From positions 2,232,001-2,296,000 of the forward strand of contig NZ_VFMJ01000001.1 of NCBI RefSeq assembly GCF_006715005.1: 64,000 nt of DNA. The letters run 5' to 3'. Below, one piece after another: positions 10,416 through 20,000 of this stretch. How positions within the stretch are numbered: the stretch's first letter is position 1; the number at the start of each line of letters is the position of its first letter. The position numbers and the translations under genes were made by a program. The notes below the pieces were generated by a model. The model worked only from the letters and a program-made list of their open reading frames with translations. It searched no databases and was not told the origin of the DNA. The DNA is from Serratia marcescens. GTDB lineage: Bacteria > Pseudomonadota > Gammaproteobacteria > Enterobacterales > Enterobacteriaceae.

Positions 10416-10919
10416 ATGACACGCCAGGCCGTCACCTGCATGCTGCTGACGTTGGCGGGCGCCTGCCATGCCAACGTCAATACCGCGACGGTGGGCGTCA
10501 GCGCCACCCTGGTCAAGTCCTGCGTCGCCGGTACCACCAGCGGCGGCAATACCACGTTCGGCACCTTTAACTTCGGCACCGTCTATTTCCTCAATACCGC
10601 AATCATGGTGGTGGGCCAGGCAAACGCCGGCGCTCTGCAAATCAACTGCAACAACGGCACCAGTTACACGGTGCTGCTCAGCGGCGGACAGAGCGGCAAT
10701 ACCGCGGCGCGTTACTTGCAAAGCGCGGCGGGCGCCCGCGTGAACTACAACCTGTATACCAGCGCCAGCTATGCCACCGTCTGGGATAACGTCACCGGCG
10801 TGACGCAGACGGCCACCGGCCAAAGCGTCTGGCTGCCGGTGTACGGCATGATCCCGGTACAGGCGACGCCGGCGACGGGCACCTATACGGATACGGTGCA
10901 GGTGACGATAAATTGGTGA
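10416..10919 (+). CDS. Csu-type pilus minor subunit (CsuA-like)
   Basis: 167 aa SCPU-family secreted pilin. The start is the ATG at 10416, two bases after the stop of the previous gene; the frame is open further upstream but only as a shadow. A signal peptide (MTRQAVTCMLLTLAGACHA) is followed by NVNTATVGVSATLVKSC, FGTFNFG and a C-terminal YTDTVQVTINW. Its position between the major subunit and the next pilin matches CsuA in Acinetobacter. It overlaps the next start within TGATG. Confidence 0.82.
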   Translation: MTRQAVTCMLLTLAGACHANVNTATVGVSATLVKSCVAGTTSGGNTTFGTFNFGTVYFLNTAIMVVGQANAGALQINCNNGTSYTVLLSGGQSGNTAARYLQSAAGARVNYNLYTSASYATVWDNVTGVTQTATGQSVWLPVYGMIPVQATPATGTYTDTVQVTINW

Positions 10920-11455
10920 TGAACGGAATGCTGCGCACCCTGCTGCTGGCGGCGCTGATCGGCGCCCCAACGGCCCATGCCGATACCGTCAGCCAAGGCT
11001 TCACGGTCAACGCTTCGATCATCAAAGGCTGCGTGCTCGGCAGTGGCGTCACCAACGTTACCTCGTTCGGCAGCATGAGCTTCGGCCAGGTGGCGTCTTT
11101 GAGCAGCCCGATAAAAATCGTCTCAAGCGCCGGCGCCGGCTCCATTGTGATCCGCTGCAACCCCGGGCTCAGCGTTTCCCTGGGGTTGAACGTCGGCAAT
11201 AACGTCACCGGCTCCATCGCCGGCGGGCGAAAACTGTTGAACTCGGTGACGTCGGAAACGCTGGTGTACCAGCTCTACCAGGATGCCAACTACGCCGTTT
11301 TGTGGGGCGACGGCGGCAACGGCGGCGCCGTTCAAACCGTCTCCTCCACCGGCAGTACGCAAGAAATAAAAATCTACGCCAGTTTAATGGCGAGCAGCAC
11401 CTTGCCCACCAGCGGCACCTACAACGATACGGTCTTAGTGACGGTGAGTTATTGA
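10919..11455 (+). CDS. Csu-type pilus minor subunit (CsuB-like)
   Basis: 178 aa SCPU-family pilin. The ATG at 10919 overlaps the preceding TGA, and in-frame TTG and GTG codons lie just upstream. The signal peptide ends near APTAHA. The mature chain shows IIKGCVLG, FGSMSFGQV and a C-terminal YNDTVLVTVSY. The position corresponds to csuB, a linker or minor subunit between rod and tip in Acinetobacter (family inference). Confidence 0.82.
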   Translation: MNGMLRTLLLAALIGAPTAHADTVSQGFTVNASIIKGCVLGSGVTNVTSFGSMSFGQVASLSSPIKIVSSAGAGSIVIRCNPGLSVSLGLNVGNNVTGSIAGGRKLLNSVTSETLVYQLYQDANYAVLWGDGGNGGAVQTVSSTGSTQEIKIYASLMASSTLPTSGTYNDTVLVTVSY

Positions 11456-11476
11456 GCTTTTAAAAAGGATCACATT

Positions 11477-12244
11477 ATGCGTAGTACTCTGCTTCGCCTG
11501 CCCCTGCTGGCAGGATTGCTGTTAGCCGGTCAACCGCAGGCCTTCGCCGCCGCCTCCATTCTGATTTGGCCTATCGACCCGGCGATTGAAGACAATCAGC
11601 AAGCGACGGCCCTGTGGCTGGAAAACCGCGACAGCAAACCGGTCTATATGCAGATCCGCGTGCTCGGCTGGCAACAAACCGGCGGTAAGGACGACTATCG
11701 CAACCAGAGCGAAGTGGTCGCCAGCCCGCCGGTCGCCACCATTCTCCCCGGCAAACGCCAGCTGATTCGCCTGATCAAGCAGACCCCGGTCGCCGCCGGG
11801 CAAGAACGGGCTTACCGGATACTGGTTGACGAAGTGCCCATCAAGGATAAAGACGGCGCGGCACCCGACAAGGGTGCGCAGATGGGGCTGAAATTCCAGA
11901 TGCGTTATTCGGTGCCGCTGTTCGTCAGCGGCAAAGGCGTCTGGACCAAGCAAGACTTCGAACACCCGCGCGATTATGCCAGCGCCAACCAGCCGAAGCT
12001 CAGCTACCGGCTGCTGCAACAAAACAGCCAGCGCTGGCTCGACGTGCGCAATGACGGCATCGTGCACGCTCGCCTGTCGCAGGTCAGCATCCAGGGTAAG
12101 CCGCTCAACAACGGGCTGCTGGGCTACGTGCTGCCGGGTTCGCAAATGCGCTTCGCCCTGCCGCCTTCGGGCAGCTTCGCCGCCGGCAAGCTGCAGGCGA
12201 TGGTCAACGACAACAAGCAACCCGTAACCATTCCGTCTTACTGA
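11477..12244 (+). CDS. csuC: Csu-type periplasmic pilus chaperone
   Basis: PapD-like two-domain immunoglobulin-fold chaperone of 255 aa that holds pilins in the periplasm before export. A signal peptide ends at AFAA. The first domain includes ILIWPIDPAIEDNQQATALWLENRD and the subunit-binding region PGKRQLIRLIKQ, where the conserved basic residues contact the pilin C-terminus. The second domain follows LDVRNDGIVHARLS. An AAAAGGA ribosome-binding site precedes the ATG. It sits between the pilins and the usher as in csu operons. Confidence 0.9.
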   Translation: MRSTLLRLPLLAGLLLAGQPQAFAAASILIWPIDPAIEDNQQATALWLENRDSKPVYMQIRVLGWQQTGGKDDYRNQSEVVASPPVATILPGKRQLIRLIKQTPVAAGQERAYRILVDEVPIKDKDGAAPDKGAQMGLKFQMRYSVPLFVSGKGVWTKQDFEHPRDYASANQPKLSYRLLQQNSQRWLDVRNDGIVHARLSQVSIQGKPLNNGLLGYVLPGSQMRFALPPSGSFAAGKLQAMVNDNKQPVTIPSY

Positions 12245-12251
12245 GCCTGAG

Positions 12252-14738
12252 GTGCAGGTGAAGCGGATCTCGTCGCCGGCCACGCGCGGCATGCAGCTCA
12301 AGCCGCTGGCCCTGGCCGTACTCTGTATGGCGGTGGAGCTGTGGCCGCCGTACGCCGCCGCCGACGACCTTCCTCCGCCGCCCAGCGCCATCAGCATGCC
12401 GGACACCACGCTGTATCTGGAGCCGGTGGTGAACGGCCGCCAGACCGGCAAAGTGGTGCCGGTCACCTACCGCGGCGGCCACTACTATTTGACGCCGCAG
12501 CAACTGAGCGACGCCGGCCTGCCCGTGGCGGACAAGCAAGCGAAAGAGATCGCCGTCGATCAATTGGATAAGGTCGACGTCACCTACAGCGGCGAAACGC
12601 AGCAGCTGCTGATCTCGGTGCCCAACGACTGGCTGCCCAAACAAACCCTCGGCGACGCCAACCCGGAGCAGCGGCTGCCGGCGCAAAGCAGCCTGGGCTT
12701 TTTGCTGAATTACGACGCCTACGTCAGCCAGAGCGGCGGGCGCGGCAATCCGGGCTATTTTTCCGCCTGGAGTGAACAGCGGCTGTTCGACGGCTTCGGC
12801 GTTATCGCCAACACCGGCATTTTCCGCAGCAGCTTCAACGGCGAGACCGCCGCACAGCAGAACAATCGCTATATCCGCTACGACAGCAGCTGGCGCTACA
12901 GCGACGACGACACCATGCTCAGCTATACCGCCGGCGATCTCACGACCGGCTCGCTGCCCTGGACCAGCTCGGTGCGCGTCGGCGGCCTGCAGGTGGCACG
13001 CAACTTCGCCACCCGGCCGGATCTGATTACCTATCCGCTGCCGCAGTTCTCCGGCCAGGCCGCCGTGCCGAGCAGCGTCGATCTGTACATCAACAGCTAT
13101 AAGAACACCTCCGTCAGCGTGAACCCCGGCCCGTTCACCCTGAATACCGTGCCTTACATCAACGGCGCCGGCCAGGCGACGGTGGTCACCACCGACGCGC
13201 TCGGCCGCCAGATCAGCACCACGGTGCCGTTCTATGTCGCCAGCTCGCTGCTGCAGGCCGGGCTGAGCGATTTCAGCCTCTCGGCGGGTGCGCTGCGTCA
13301 AAATTACGGCTACCGTTCCGCAGACTACGGCCAATGGGTGGCCAGCGGCAGCGGGCGTTACGGCGTCACTGATTGGTTGACGCTCGAAGGGCGGGCGGAA
13401 GGCGCGGCTGAGCTGGCGGTCACCGGCGCCGGCGCCGGTGTGCGCATCGGGCAGTTGGGGGTCCTCAACGCCTCCTACAGCTACAGCCAGGCGGGCAGCG
13501 ATGCGTTCAACGCCCCGCCAGTTACGCCCCTTTATTACGATCCGATCACCGGCCAACCGGTGCAACAACCGGATGCCGGACCGGTCTATCAGTACACCGG
13601 CCGCCACGGCGATCAAACCAGCCTGAGTTACACCTACAGCAACTCGCTATTCAGCCTCAACGCGCAACGGGTACTGCGCAGCGCGGACTTTGGCGACCTC
13701 TCCACCTACAAGAGCAGCTACCGCCTGAGCCGCCGCACCGACCAGCTGACCGGCAGCATCGGCCTGAGCCGCTTCGGCAGCCTGGGCGCCGGTTATTTCG
13801 ACGTGCGCGACGCCATCGGCCAGCGTACCCGCCTGATCAACCTGTCGTACAGCCTGACGCTGTGGCGCAATATCAGCCTGTACGCCTCGGCGAACCGCGA
13901 GATCGGCGGCGACGGTTACAGCTCGCAGCTGCAGATCAGCATTCCGTTCGATGCCTGGGGCACCGCCAACGTCAGCACCGCCCGCGACGCCGGTAATCGC
14001 TGGAGCGAACGCGTCGCGTACAGCCGCGCCGCGCCGACCGACGGCGGTTTCGGCTGGAACCTGGCCTACGCCGGCGGTCAAGGCAGCGACAGCGATTACC
14101 GCCAGGCAGACCTGACCTGGCGCACCTCGCTGTTGGAAACCCGCGCCGGGCTGTACGGCAACCGTAACGATTACACCCGCTGGGGCGAAGTCAGCGGTTC
14201 GCTGGTGGCGATGAACGGCGGCGTGTATGCCACCAACACCATCAACGACGCCTTTGCCCTGGTTTCGACCAACGGCTACGCCGGCATTCCGGTCAGCTAC
14301 GAGAACCAGCGCATCGGCGTCACCAACGACAAAGGCTACCTGTTGGTGCCCACCGTCACTTCGTATTACCACGCCAAATTCCAGATTGATCCGCTCAATC
14401 TGCCGGCGGACGTCAATTTACCGTCGGTAGAAAAAACCGTCGCCATTCGCGATCACAGCGGCTACCTGGTCGAATTCCCCGTCCAGCGCCTTTCTGCCGC
14501 CGACGTGGAGCTGGTCGATGCGCAAGGCAAACCGCTGGCCAACGGCAGCCAGGTGGCGGTGATCGGCAGCAATCAACAAAGCTACGTCGGGTGGGATGGC
14601 ATGACCTATATCGACCCGGTGCAGCAGCACAACCGGCTGAGCGTGATCCCAGCCGACGGCGGTCCGCCGTGTCAGGTCAGTTTCAGCCTGGCCAATCCGC
14701 AGGGGCTGCAACGCGTTGGTCCCCTCGTCTGCCAGTAA
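12252..14738 (+). CDS. csuD: Outer-membrane usher of the Csu-type pilus
   Basis: 828 aa usher that forms the outer-membrane pore and catalyses pilin polymerisation. It has an N-terminal secretion signal (hydrophobic KPLALAVLCMAVELW), an N-terminal periplasmic domain, a long beta-barrel region rich in alternating aromatic residues, and a C-terminal domain ending with a Cys (GPLVCQ). The start is uncertain: GTG at 12252, GTG at 12258 (GAGG ideally spaced) or ATG at 12291, which would begin directly at the signal peptide. It follows the chaperone closely. Confidence 0.9.
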   Translation: MQVKRISSPATRGMQLKPLALAVLCMAVELWPPYAAADDLPPPPSAISMPDTTLYLEPVVNGRQTGKVVPVTYRGGHYYLTPQQLSDAGLPVADKQAKEIAVDQLDKVDVTYSGETQQLLISVPNDWLPKQTLGDANPEQRLPAQSSLGFLLNYDAYVSQSGGRGNPGYFSAWSEQRLFDGFGVIANTGIFRSSFNGETAAQQNNRYIRYDSSWRYSDDDTMLSYTAGDLTTGSLPWTSSVRVGGLQVARNFATRPDLITYPLPQFSGQAAVPSSVDLYINSYKNTSVSVNPGPFTLNTVPYINGAGQATVVTTDALGRQISTTVPFYVASSLLQAGLSDFSLSAGALRQNYGYRSADYGQWVASGSGRYGVTDWLTLEGRAEGAAELAVTGAGAGVRIGQLGVLNASYSYSQAGSDAFNAPPVTPLYYDPITGQPVQQPDAGPVYQYTGRHGDQTSLSYTYSNSLFSLNAQRVLRSADFGDLSTYKSSYRLSRRTDQLTGSIGLSRFGSLGAGYFDVRDAIGQRTRLINLSYSLTLWRNISLYASANREIGGDGYSSQLQISIPFDAWGTANVSTARDAGNRWSERVAYSRAAPTDGGFGWNLAYAGGQGSDSDYRQADLTWRTSLLETRAGLYGNRNDYTRWGEVSGSLVAMNGGVYATNTINDAFALVSTNGYAGIPVSYENQRIGVTNDKGYLLVPTVTSYYHAKFQIDPLNLPADVNLPSVEKTVAIRDHSGYLVEFPVQRLSAADVELVDAQGKPLANGSQVAVIGSNQQSYVGWDGMTYIDPVQQHNRLSVIPADGGPPCQVSFSLANPQGLQRVGPLVCQ

Positions 14739-14757
14739 CACACGGAGAAGAAAAACG

Positions 14758-15690
14758 ATGTCTCGGAAACTGAAAATTCTTTTGGCGGCGCTGCTGCTGC
14801 TGTGTGGGCAACGCGCGCTGGCGGACTGCGCCACCACCAACGGCACGGTGACCCTGCCCAGCAGCAACTCCTTCGCCGTCTACAACGGCCAGATCAGCGC
14901 TCAGGGTACCGCCGGGCTCAACTGTACCGGGCTGGGGCTCAATCTGTTGACGCAAAACACCGTCACGGTCAAGATCGCCTCCACCACCAACAATATGGCC
15001 CTGCTGAACGGCAACGGCTCCGGCGATAAAATTTCCTATCTCATCTACCCGGATGCCAACTATCAATATCCCTACAGCGTCGGCCAGACCATCGACTACA
15101 GCTCGCTGAACCTGCTGTCGCTGATCCTGATCTCTTCCAACGTCAACTTTCCGGTGTACATCAAAACCGTGGCGGGGGCGAACGTCAGCGCCGGCACCTA
15201 TACCGACACCATCAATCTGGTGTGGAACTACCATATCTGCGGCCTGGGCCTGATAGGGCTGTGTATCTGGTGGGACGGCACCAACCAACCCAGCACCGTG
15301 ACCATCACCGCGGTCATCACCAAAAGCTGCCTGATTAACACCGCCAACAACGTCAACTTCGGCAGCATGGCGCTGGTGGGGCAATTCAACCCGATCAACC
15401 AGAGCATCACCCTGACCTGCACCAAATCCCAGTCCTACAGCTCTTACTTTACCAACGGCAACAACCCCATCACCGGTTGGCGGCAAATGCTCAGCGGCAC
15501 CAGCAACTTCCTCCAGTATCAGATCTACCTGCCCAACACCAGCACCGTATGGAGCAGCACCAACGCGCAAAGCGGCACCGGCACCGGCCTGGCGCAAAGC
15601 ATTCCCTTTACCGCCGCGATCAATTCGGCTCAGACCGAAGTGCCGGTCGGCACCTATCAGGATAACGTCAGCTATGTGGTGACCTATTAG
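14758..15690 (+). CDS. csuE: Two-domain tip adhesin of the Csu-type pilus
   Basis: 310 aa secreted protein with two SCPU-like domains: an N-terminal one after the signal peptide (CATTNGTVTLPSSNSF onward) and a C-terminal pilin domain (KSCLINTANNVNFGSMALV onward, ending YQDNVSYVVTY). This is the layout of CsuE, whose N-terminal domain binds hydrophobic surfaces through loops at the tip. The loop segment HICGLGLIGLCIWW is strikingly hydrophobic. The start is the ATG at 14758 with GGAGAAG upstream; an upstream TTG frame extension overlaps the usher and is unlikely. Last gene of the pilus operon. Confidence 0.87.
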   Translation: MSRKLKILLAALLLLCGQRALADCATTNGTVTLPSSNSFAVYNGQISAQGTAGLNCTGLGLNLLTQNTVTVKIASTTNNMALLNGNGSGDKISYLIYPDANYQYPYSVGQTIDYSSLNLLSLILISSNVNFPVYIKTVAGANVSAGTYTDTINLVWNYHICGLGLIGLCIWWDGTNQPSTVTITAVITKSCLINTANNVNFGSMALVGQFNPINQSITLTCTKSQSYSSYFTNGNNPITGWRQMLSGTSNFLQYQIYLPNTSTVWSSTNAQSGTGTGLAQSIPFTAAINSAQTEVPVGTYQDNVSYVVTY

Positions 15691-15825
15691 CGTGGCCGCT
15701 AGCCGCTCAGGAAGAATGTTGCCAGAATGTATTTTTTATGTGGCATTTTTTGCTCATTTGGCTATGCTCATACCGATGGCCTTACTGGTCTAACCTCCTA
15801 CCACATCATTGAGCAAGGAGTTCCC

Positions 15826-16065
15826 ATGAGCAAAACCGTCGTAAAAATTGGCAGCTTCGAGGTCGATGACGCGCATCTTCACGCCGGCGCCGACCGCGCC
15901 GGCACCCTGAGCATTCCCTGCAAGTCCGATCCGGACCTGTGTATGCAGCTCGACGGCTGGGATGAACACACCAGCATTCCGGCGATCCTTGATGGCAAAC
16001 AGTCGCTGCTGTACAAGCAGCACTACGATCGGCAGGCGGACGCCTGGGTGATGCGACTGGCATGA
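15826..16065 (+). CDS. yebV: YebV family small protein
   Basis: 79 aa protein close to E. coli YebV (DUF1480 family), with KIGSFEVDDAHLH, TLSIPCKSDPDLCMQLD and DAWVMRLA. Function unknown. In E. coli yebV directly follows rsmF; here the pilus operon lies between them. The ATG at 15826 has AAGGAG six bases upstream. An in-frame extension to 15727 is unlikely because it lacks conservation with YebV. Confidence 0.9.
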   Translation: MSKTVVKIGSFEVDDAHLHAGADRAGTLSIPCKSDPDLCMQLDGWDEHTSIPAILDGKQSLLYKQHYDRQADAWVMRLA

Positions 16066-16091
16066 AAATACGCCGGGCCTGCTGACGACGT

Positions 16092-16122
16092 GCTGCTTTC
16101 ATCGGAAACAGCGCGTTTTTTT
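16092..16122 (+). terminator. Probable terminator after yebV
   Basis: An imperfect hairpin (GCTGCTTTC, loop ATCG, GAAACAGC) is followed by GCG and a run of seven T on the plus strand. Confidence 0.55.
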
Positions 16123-16720
16123 ATGCGATGGCGATGCCGCGGCCGGCAAAGAAAGGGGTGAAGCGGCTGAGCGGCAGCTGTACCCGCTCGCGCGTCGCCG
16201 GGCTGTCGCCCGAAGGGTTGTGGAAGGTCACGCTTTGCGCATCGGCGGCGGTAATCAGCACCAGATGCCCGCCCCGCTGCGGCGGCAGGCTCTCGGGCCG
16301 GCGAATGGAGGGATGCACCGAGGCGATAAAGTAGCGGTATTGGCTAAGCAGCGCCGATACGTCGGCGGCCTCCAGCCCCACCTTCACCTCCGCTTGCAGC
16401 GCAAACTGCTCGCGCACGTACTCGACGAACGGCGCGTAAATCAGCCCTTTGATCCGCTCCCCTTCGCGCACATAGGCACCGTAAGGTAGGCTGCGCCGCG
16501 CCAGCTCCAGCAGCGGCGGCGCTTCGCCGTCGCGGTGGCCCAGCACCATTTTCAGGCAGGCCATGCCGCACACGTGGTTGGCCCACTCGACGTACTCGGC
16601 CCGATCGCGGGCACCGCTGCGCGCCCAATTCTCGTCTTGCGCCAGCGTCGCGCGGCCGGCGATCAGATCGGCGGCCAGCTCCGGGCTCGCCCACTGACAC
16701 TCGTAGGGAACGGCGCGCAT
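16121..16720 (-). CDS. C39-like papain-fold peptidase, predicted
   Basis: 199 aa protein with the order of residues expected of the peptidase C39-like family: a Cys region (NHVCGMACLKMVL, near residue 53), a His in GGHLVLI (near 151) and an Asn in HNPSG (near 166). No signal peptide is evident, so it is probably cytoplasmic. Substrate unknown; there is no bacteriocin or ABC exporter nearby. It lies four bases downstream of the ASCH gene on the same strand and is probably co-transcribed with it. Confidence 0.7.
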   Translation of the reverse strand: MRAVPYECQWASPELAADLIAGRATLAQDENWARSGARDRAEYVEWANHVCGMACLKMVLGHRDGEAPPLLELARRSLPYGAYVREGERIKGLIYAPFVEYVREQFALQAEVKVGLEAADVSALLSQYRYFIASVHPSIRRPESLPPQRGGHLVLITAADAQSVTFHNPSGDSPATRERVQLPLSRFTPFFAGRGIAIA

Positions 16721-16724
16721 CCGT

Positions 16725-17117
16725 TTAGAACTTGTCGACGACGTTGAAATTCATCAGCACCAGCGTCATATCCGGCGAGAACAGATCGTACTCTTCGAAG
16801 AAGCGCTGCAGCTCTTTGCGCCAATGCGCCAGCGAACGATCGCCCTCACCTTCGGCAAAGGCGTGCGCTTCATCGACCTGATCGTACGTTTTCATTTCCA
16901 CCGCGGTCAGCTCAACCGCGCAGACCGGTTCCCCCTTGCCGTCCACCACCAGGAACAGATCGCCGGCCTGCGGGATCCCTTCGCCGTCCAGGTTGGAACA
17001 GGTGGCCGTTTTGGTGCCGTTCAAAATCAATTGCACTACTTCATCGGCCTGCTGTTCGGTATCGCCGAACGCCCAGCGCTCAAGGTGCTCGTATTTCTGT
17101 GGAATTGCCGTCGCCAT
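16725..17117 (-). CDS. ASCH domain protein
   Basis: 130 aa protein with ASCH-domain signatures: GTKTATCSNL followed by PQAGDLFLVVDGKGEPVCAVELT. ASCH domains have a PUA-like fold and are proposed to bind RNA; some members act on modified nucleosides. The actual role here is unknown. It is first in a two-gene unit with the C39-like peptidase. Confidence 0.82.
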   Translation of the reverse strand: MATAIPQKYEHLERWAFGDTEQQADEVVQLILNGTKTATCSNLDGEGIPQAGDLFLVVDGKGEPVCAVELTAVEMKTYDQVDEAHAFAEGEGDRSLAHWRKELQRFFEEYDLFSPDMTLVLMNFNVVDKF

Positions 17118-17317
17118 GATTATACCTTTTGGAAAAATGCCTCAATGCAGACAGGATAGTACAACGTATTGCCGGCCGTCTGCATCCGTCGCAAGCGCGA
17201 CTGCGCGTTCCGCCACCGCCGCCTTTACGAGTTTTTACCGTTCTTCGCTGTGCCTGCCGCGCTGCCGGGCGCATACTGTGGACATTATTCACCCAATGGC
17301 AACCGCCAGGCGGCAAC

Positions 17318-17428
17318 ATGCGGCAAGACGACATCGATGCTGACGATACCTTCAGCGATTTACTCAACGGCGTCGCCCTGGTGACGCTTTTCCTCATCAC
17401 CCTCGTCGGCGGGTGGTATTTCAGTTAA
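17318..17428 (+). CDS. Small membrane protein, 36 aa
   Basis: Short ORF starting MRQDDIDADDTF with an acidic head and one predicted transmembrane segment (LLNGVALVTLFLITLVGGWYF). A ribosome-binding site AGGCGG precedes the ATG. The same frame is open from 17129, but the upstream part looks like non-coding sequence. It is followed nine bases later by another tiny membrane ORF, suggesting a pair. Function unknown. Confidence 0.6.
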   Translation: MRQDDIDADDTFSDLLNGVALVTLFLITLVGGWYFS

Positions 17429-17437
17429 GGAGGCAAC

Positions 17438-17545
17438 GTGGCAACAAAACGCATGGGCAACAAACTCAGTAAAATGGTCGTAGTGCTGCTGCTGATCTGC
17501 CTGGCGTTGCTGCTGTTGCGTTGGGCGGCGATCGCCTTCGGTTAA
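17438..17545 (+). CDS. Small membrane protein, 35 aa
   Basis: GTG-initiated ORF with a very good ribosome-binding site (AAGGAGG, spacing about five). It has a basic N-terminus (MATKRMGNKLSK) and one hydrophobic helix (MVVVLLLICLALLLLRWAA). Opposite charges on the heads of this and the preceding 36-aa protein (acidic versus basic) would allow them to pair in the membrane; that is inference. Confidence 0.6.
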   Translation: MATKRMGNKLSKMVVVLLLICLALLLLRWAAIAFG

Positions 17546-17583
17546 TCCCATGCAACGACGCCGGCTACACGCCGGCGTCCTGC

Positions 17584-17736
17584 TCACCGCCGTCGCGGCG
17601 CGGTCGGCTCCAGCAACTCCCGCAAATAGGCCAGACGCGCTTCCCCTTGTGGCAACCAGAGGCGACACAGCCAATGTTGCGTTTCACCCGTGCGGCTGAG
17701 GCGGTAGTACTCCGCCAAGGTTTCGACCCAGTTCAT
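17584..17736 (-). CDS. Hypothetical 50-aa protein
   Basis: Short ORF starting MNWVETLAEYYRLSR with a good upstream AGGAGAAC ribosome-binding site. The sequence is amphipathic and rich in W, Y and R, with no transmembrane segment. I do not recognise the family. A 9-bp hairpin (GACGCCGGC, GCCGGCGTC) at 17557-17579 lies just past its stop and could end the transcript. Confidence 0.55.
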   Translation of the reverse strand: MNWVETLAEYYRLSRTGETQHWLCRLWLPQGEARLAYLRELLEPTAPRRR

Positions 17737-17893
17737 GATGTGTTCTCCTGCTTTTCGACACCGCAAGTATTGGGCGTAAAAACCAGAAGAAATACTGATG
17801 GCTTGTTTTTTATGCTTCCTGTTTTAGGTGGCCGGTAGCTAAGCCACAGTTCAGCTGCTACATTGGGCAAAAATCAACCAACCGAGGTAGGCC

Positions 17894-18103
17894 ATGACGT
17901 TCTCGGAACAGGAGATTAAACCCGTATGGGATGAGGTCGCACGCCTGATCGGCGACGGCGTGATGCAGCTGCGCCATCGCGGCGAAGCGCTGTCGGTGGA
18001 AACGCTGGAAAAACATCTGGCGCGGCAGCTGGCGGACAGCAACGATATCGAACGGCGCATCCTGCTCGGCGCCGCCATCAACATGTTGAAAGGCGGAAAA
18101 TGA
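17894..18103 (+). CDS. Hypothetical 69-aa protein
   Basis: Small, probably helical soluble protein (MTFSEQEIKPVWDEVARLIG at the start). The pattern of alternating hydrophobic and charged residues, plus a final helix with LLGAAINML, suggests a helical bundle or small regulatory protein. I do not recognise it securely. A 10-bp perfect stem (ATCGCCAACC, GGTTGGCGAT) at 18104-18128 follows immediately after the stop. Confidence 0.6.
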   Translation: MTFSEQEIKPVWDEVARLIGDGVMQLRHRGEALSVETLEKHLARQLADSNDIERRILLGAAINMLKGGK

Positions 18104-18128
18104 ATCGCCAACCGAAAAGGTTGGCGAT
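18104..18128 (+). terminator. Hairpin after the 69-aa ORF
   Basis: Perfect 10-bp stem with a GAAAA loop starting right after the stop codon. There is no T-run, so termination is uncertain. Confidence 0.45.
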
Positions 18129-18249
18129 CCGACAGAAGCCCGAGGTATGCAAGCCCGGCCTTCTGCGCGCTACTATGTCACGCTAATATGACGGAATTAA
18201 TAGGAATTGTCGGGTTTTTGCCCAAAACGCCCTATTTTTGTTGCTCGCA

Positions 18250-20000
<1,751 letters not shown>

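Noticed and set aside
12204-13616. Minus-strand ORF of 470 codons inside the usher gene
   Set aside because: The plus-strand usher is a clear family member with chaperone and pilins on either side.
17438-17545. Toxin-antitoxin type I pair made of the two tiny membrane ORFs
   Set aside because: There is no antisense RNA promoter or overlapping divergent gene visible, so I kept only the two ORFs.
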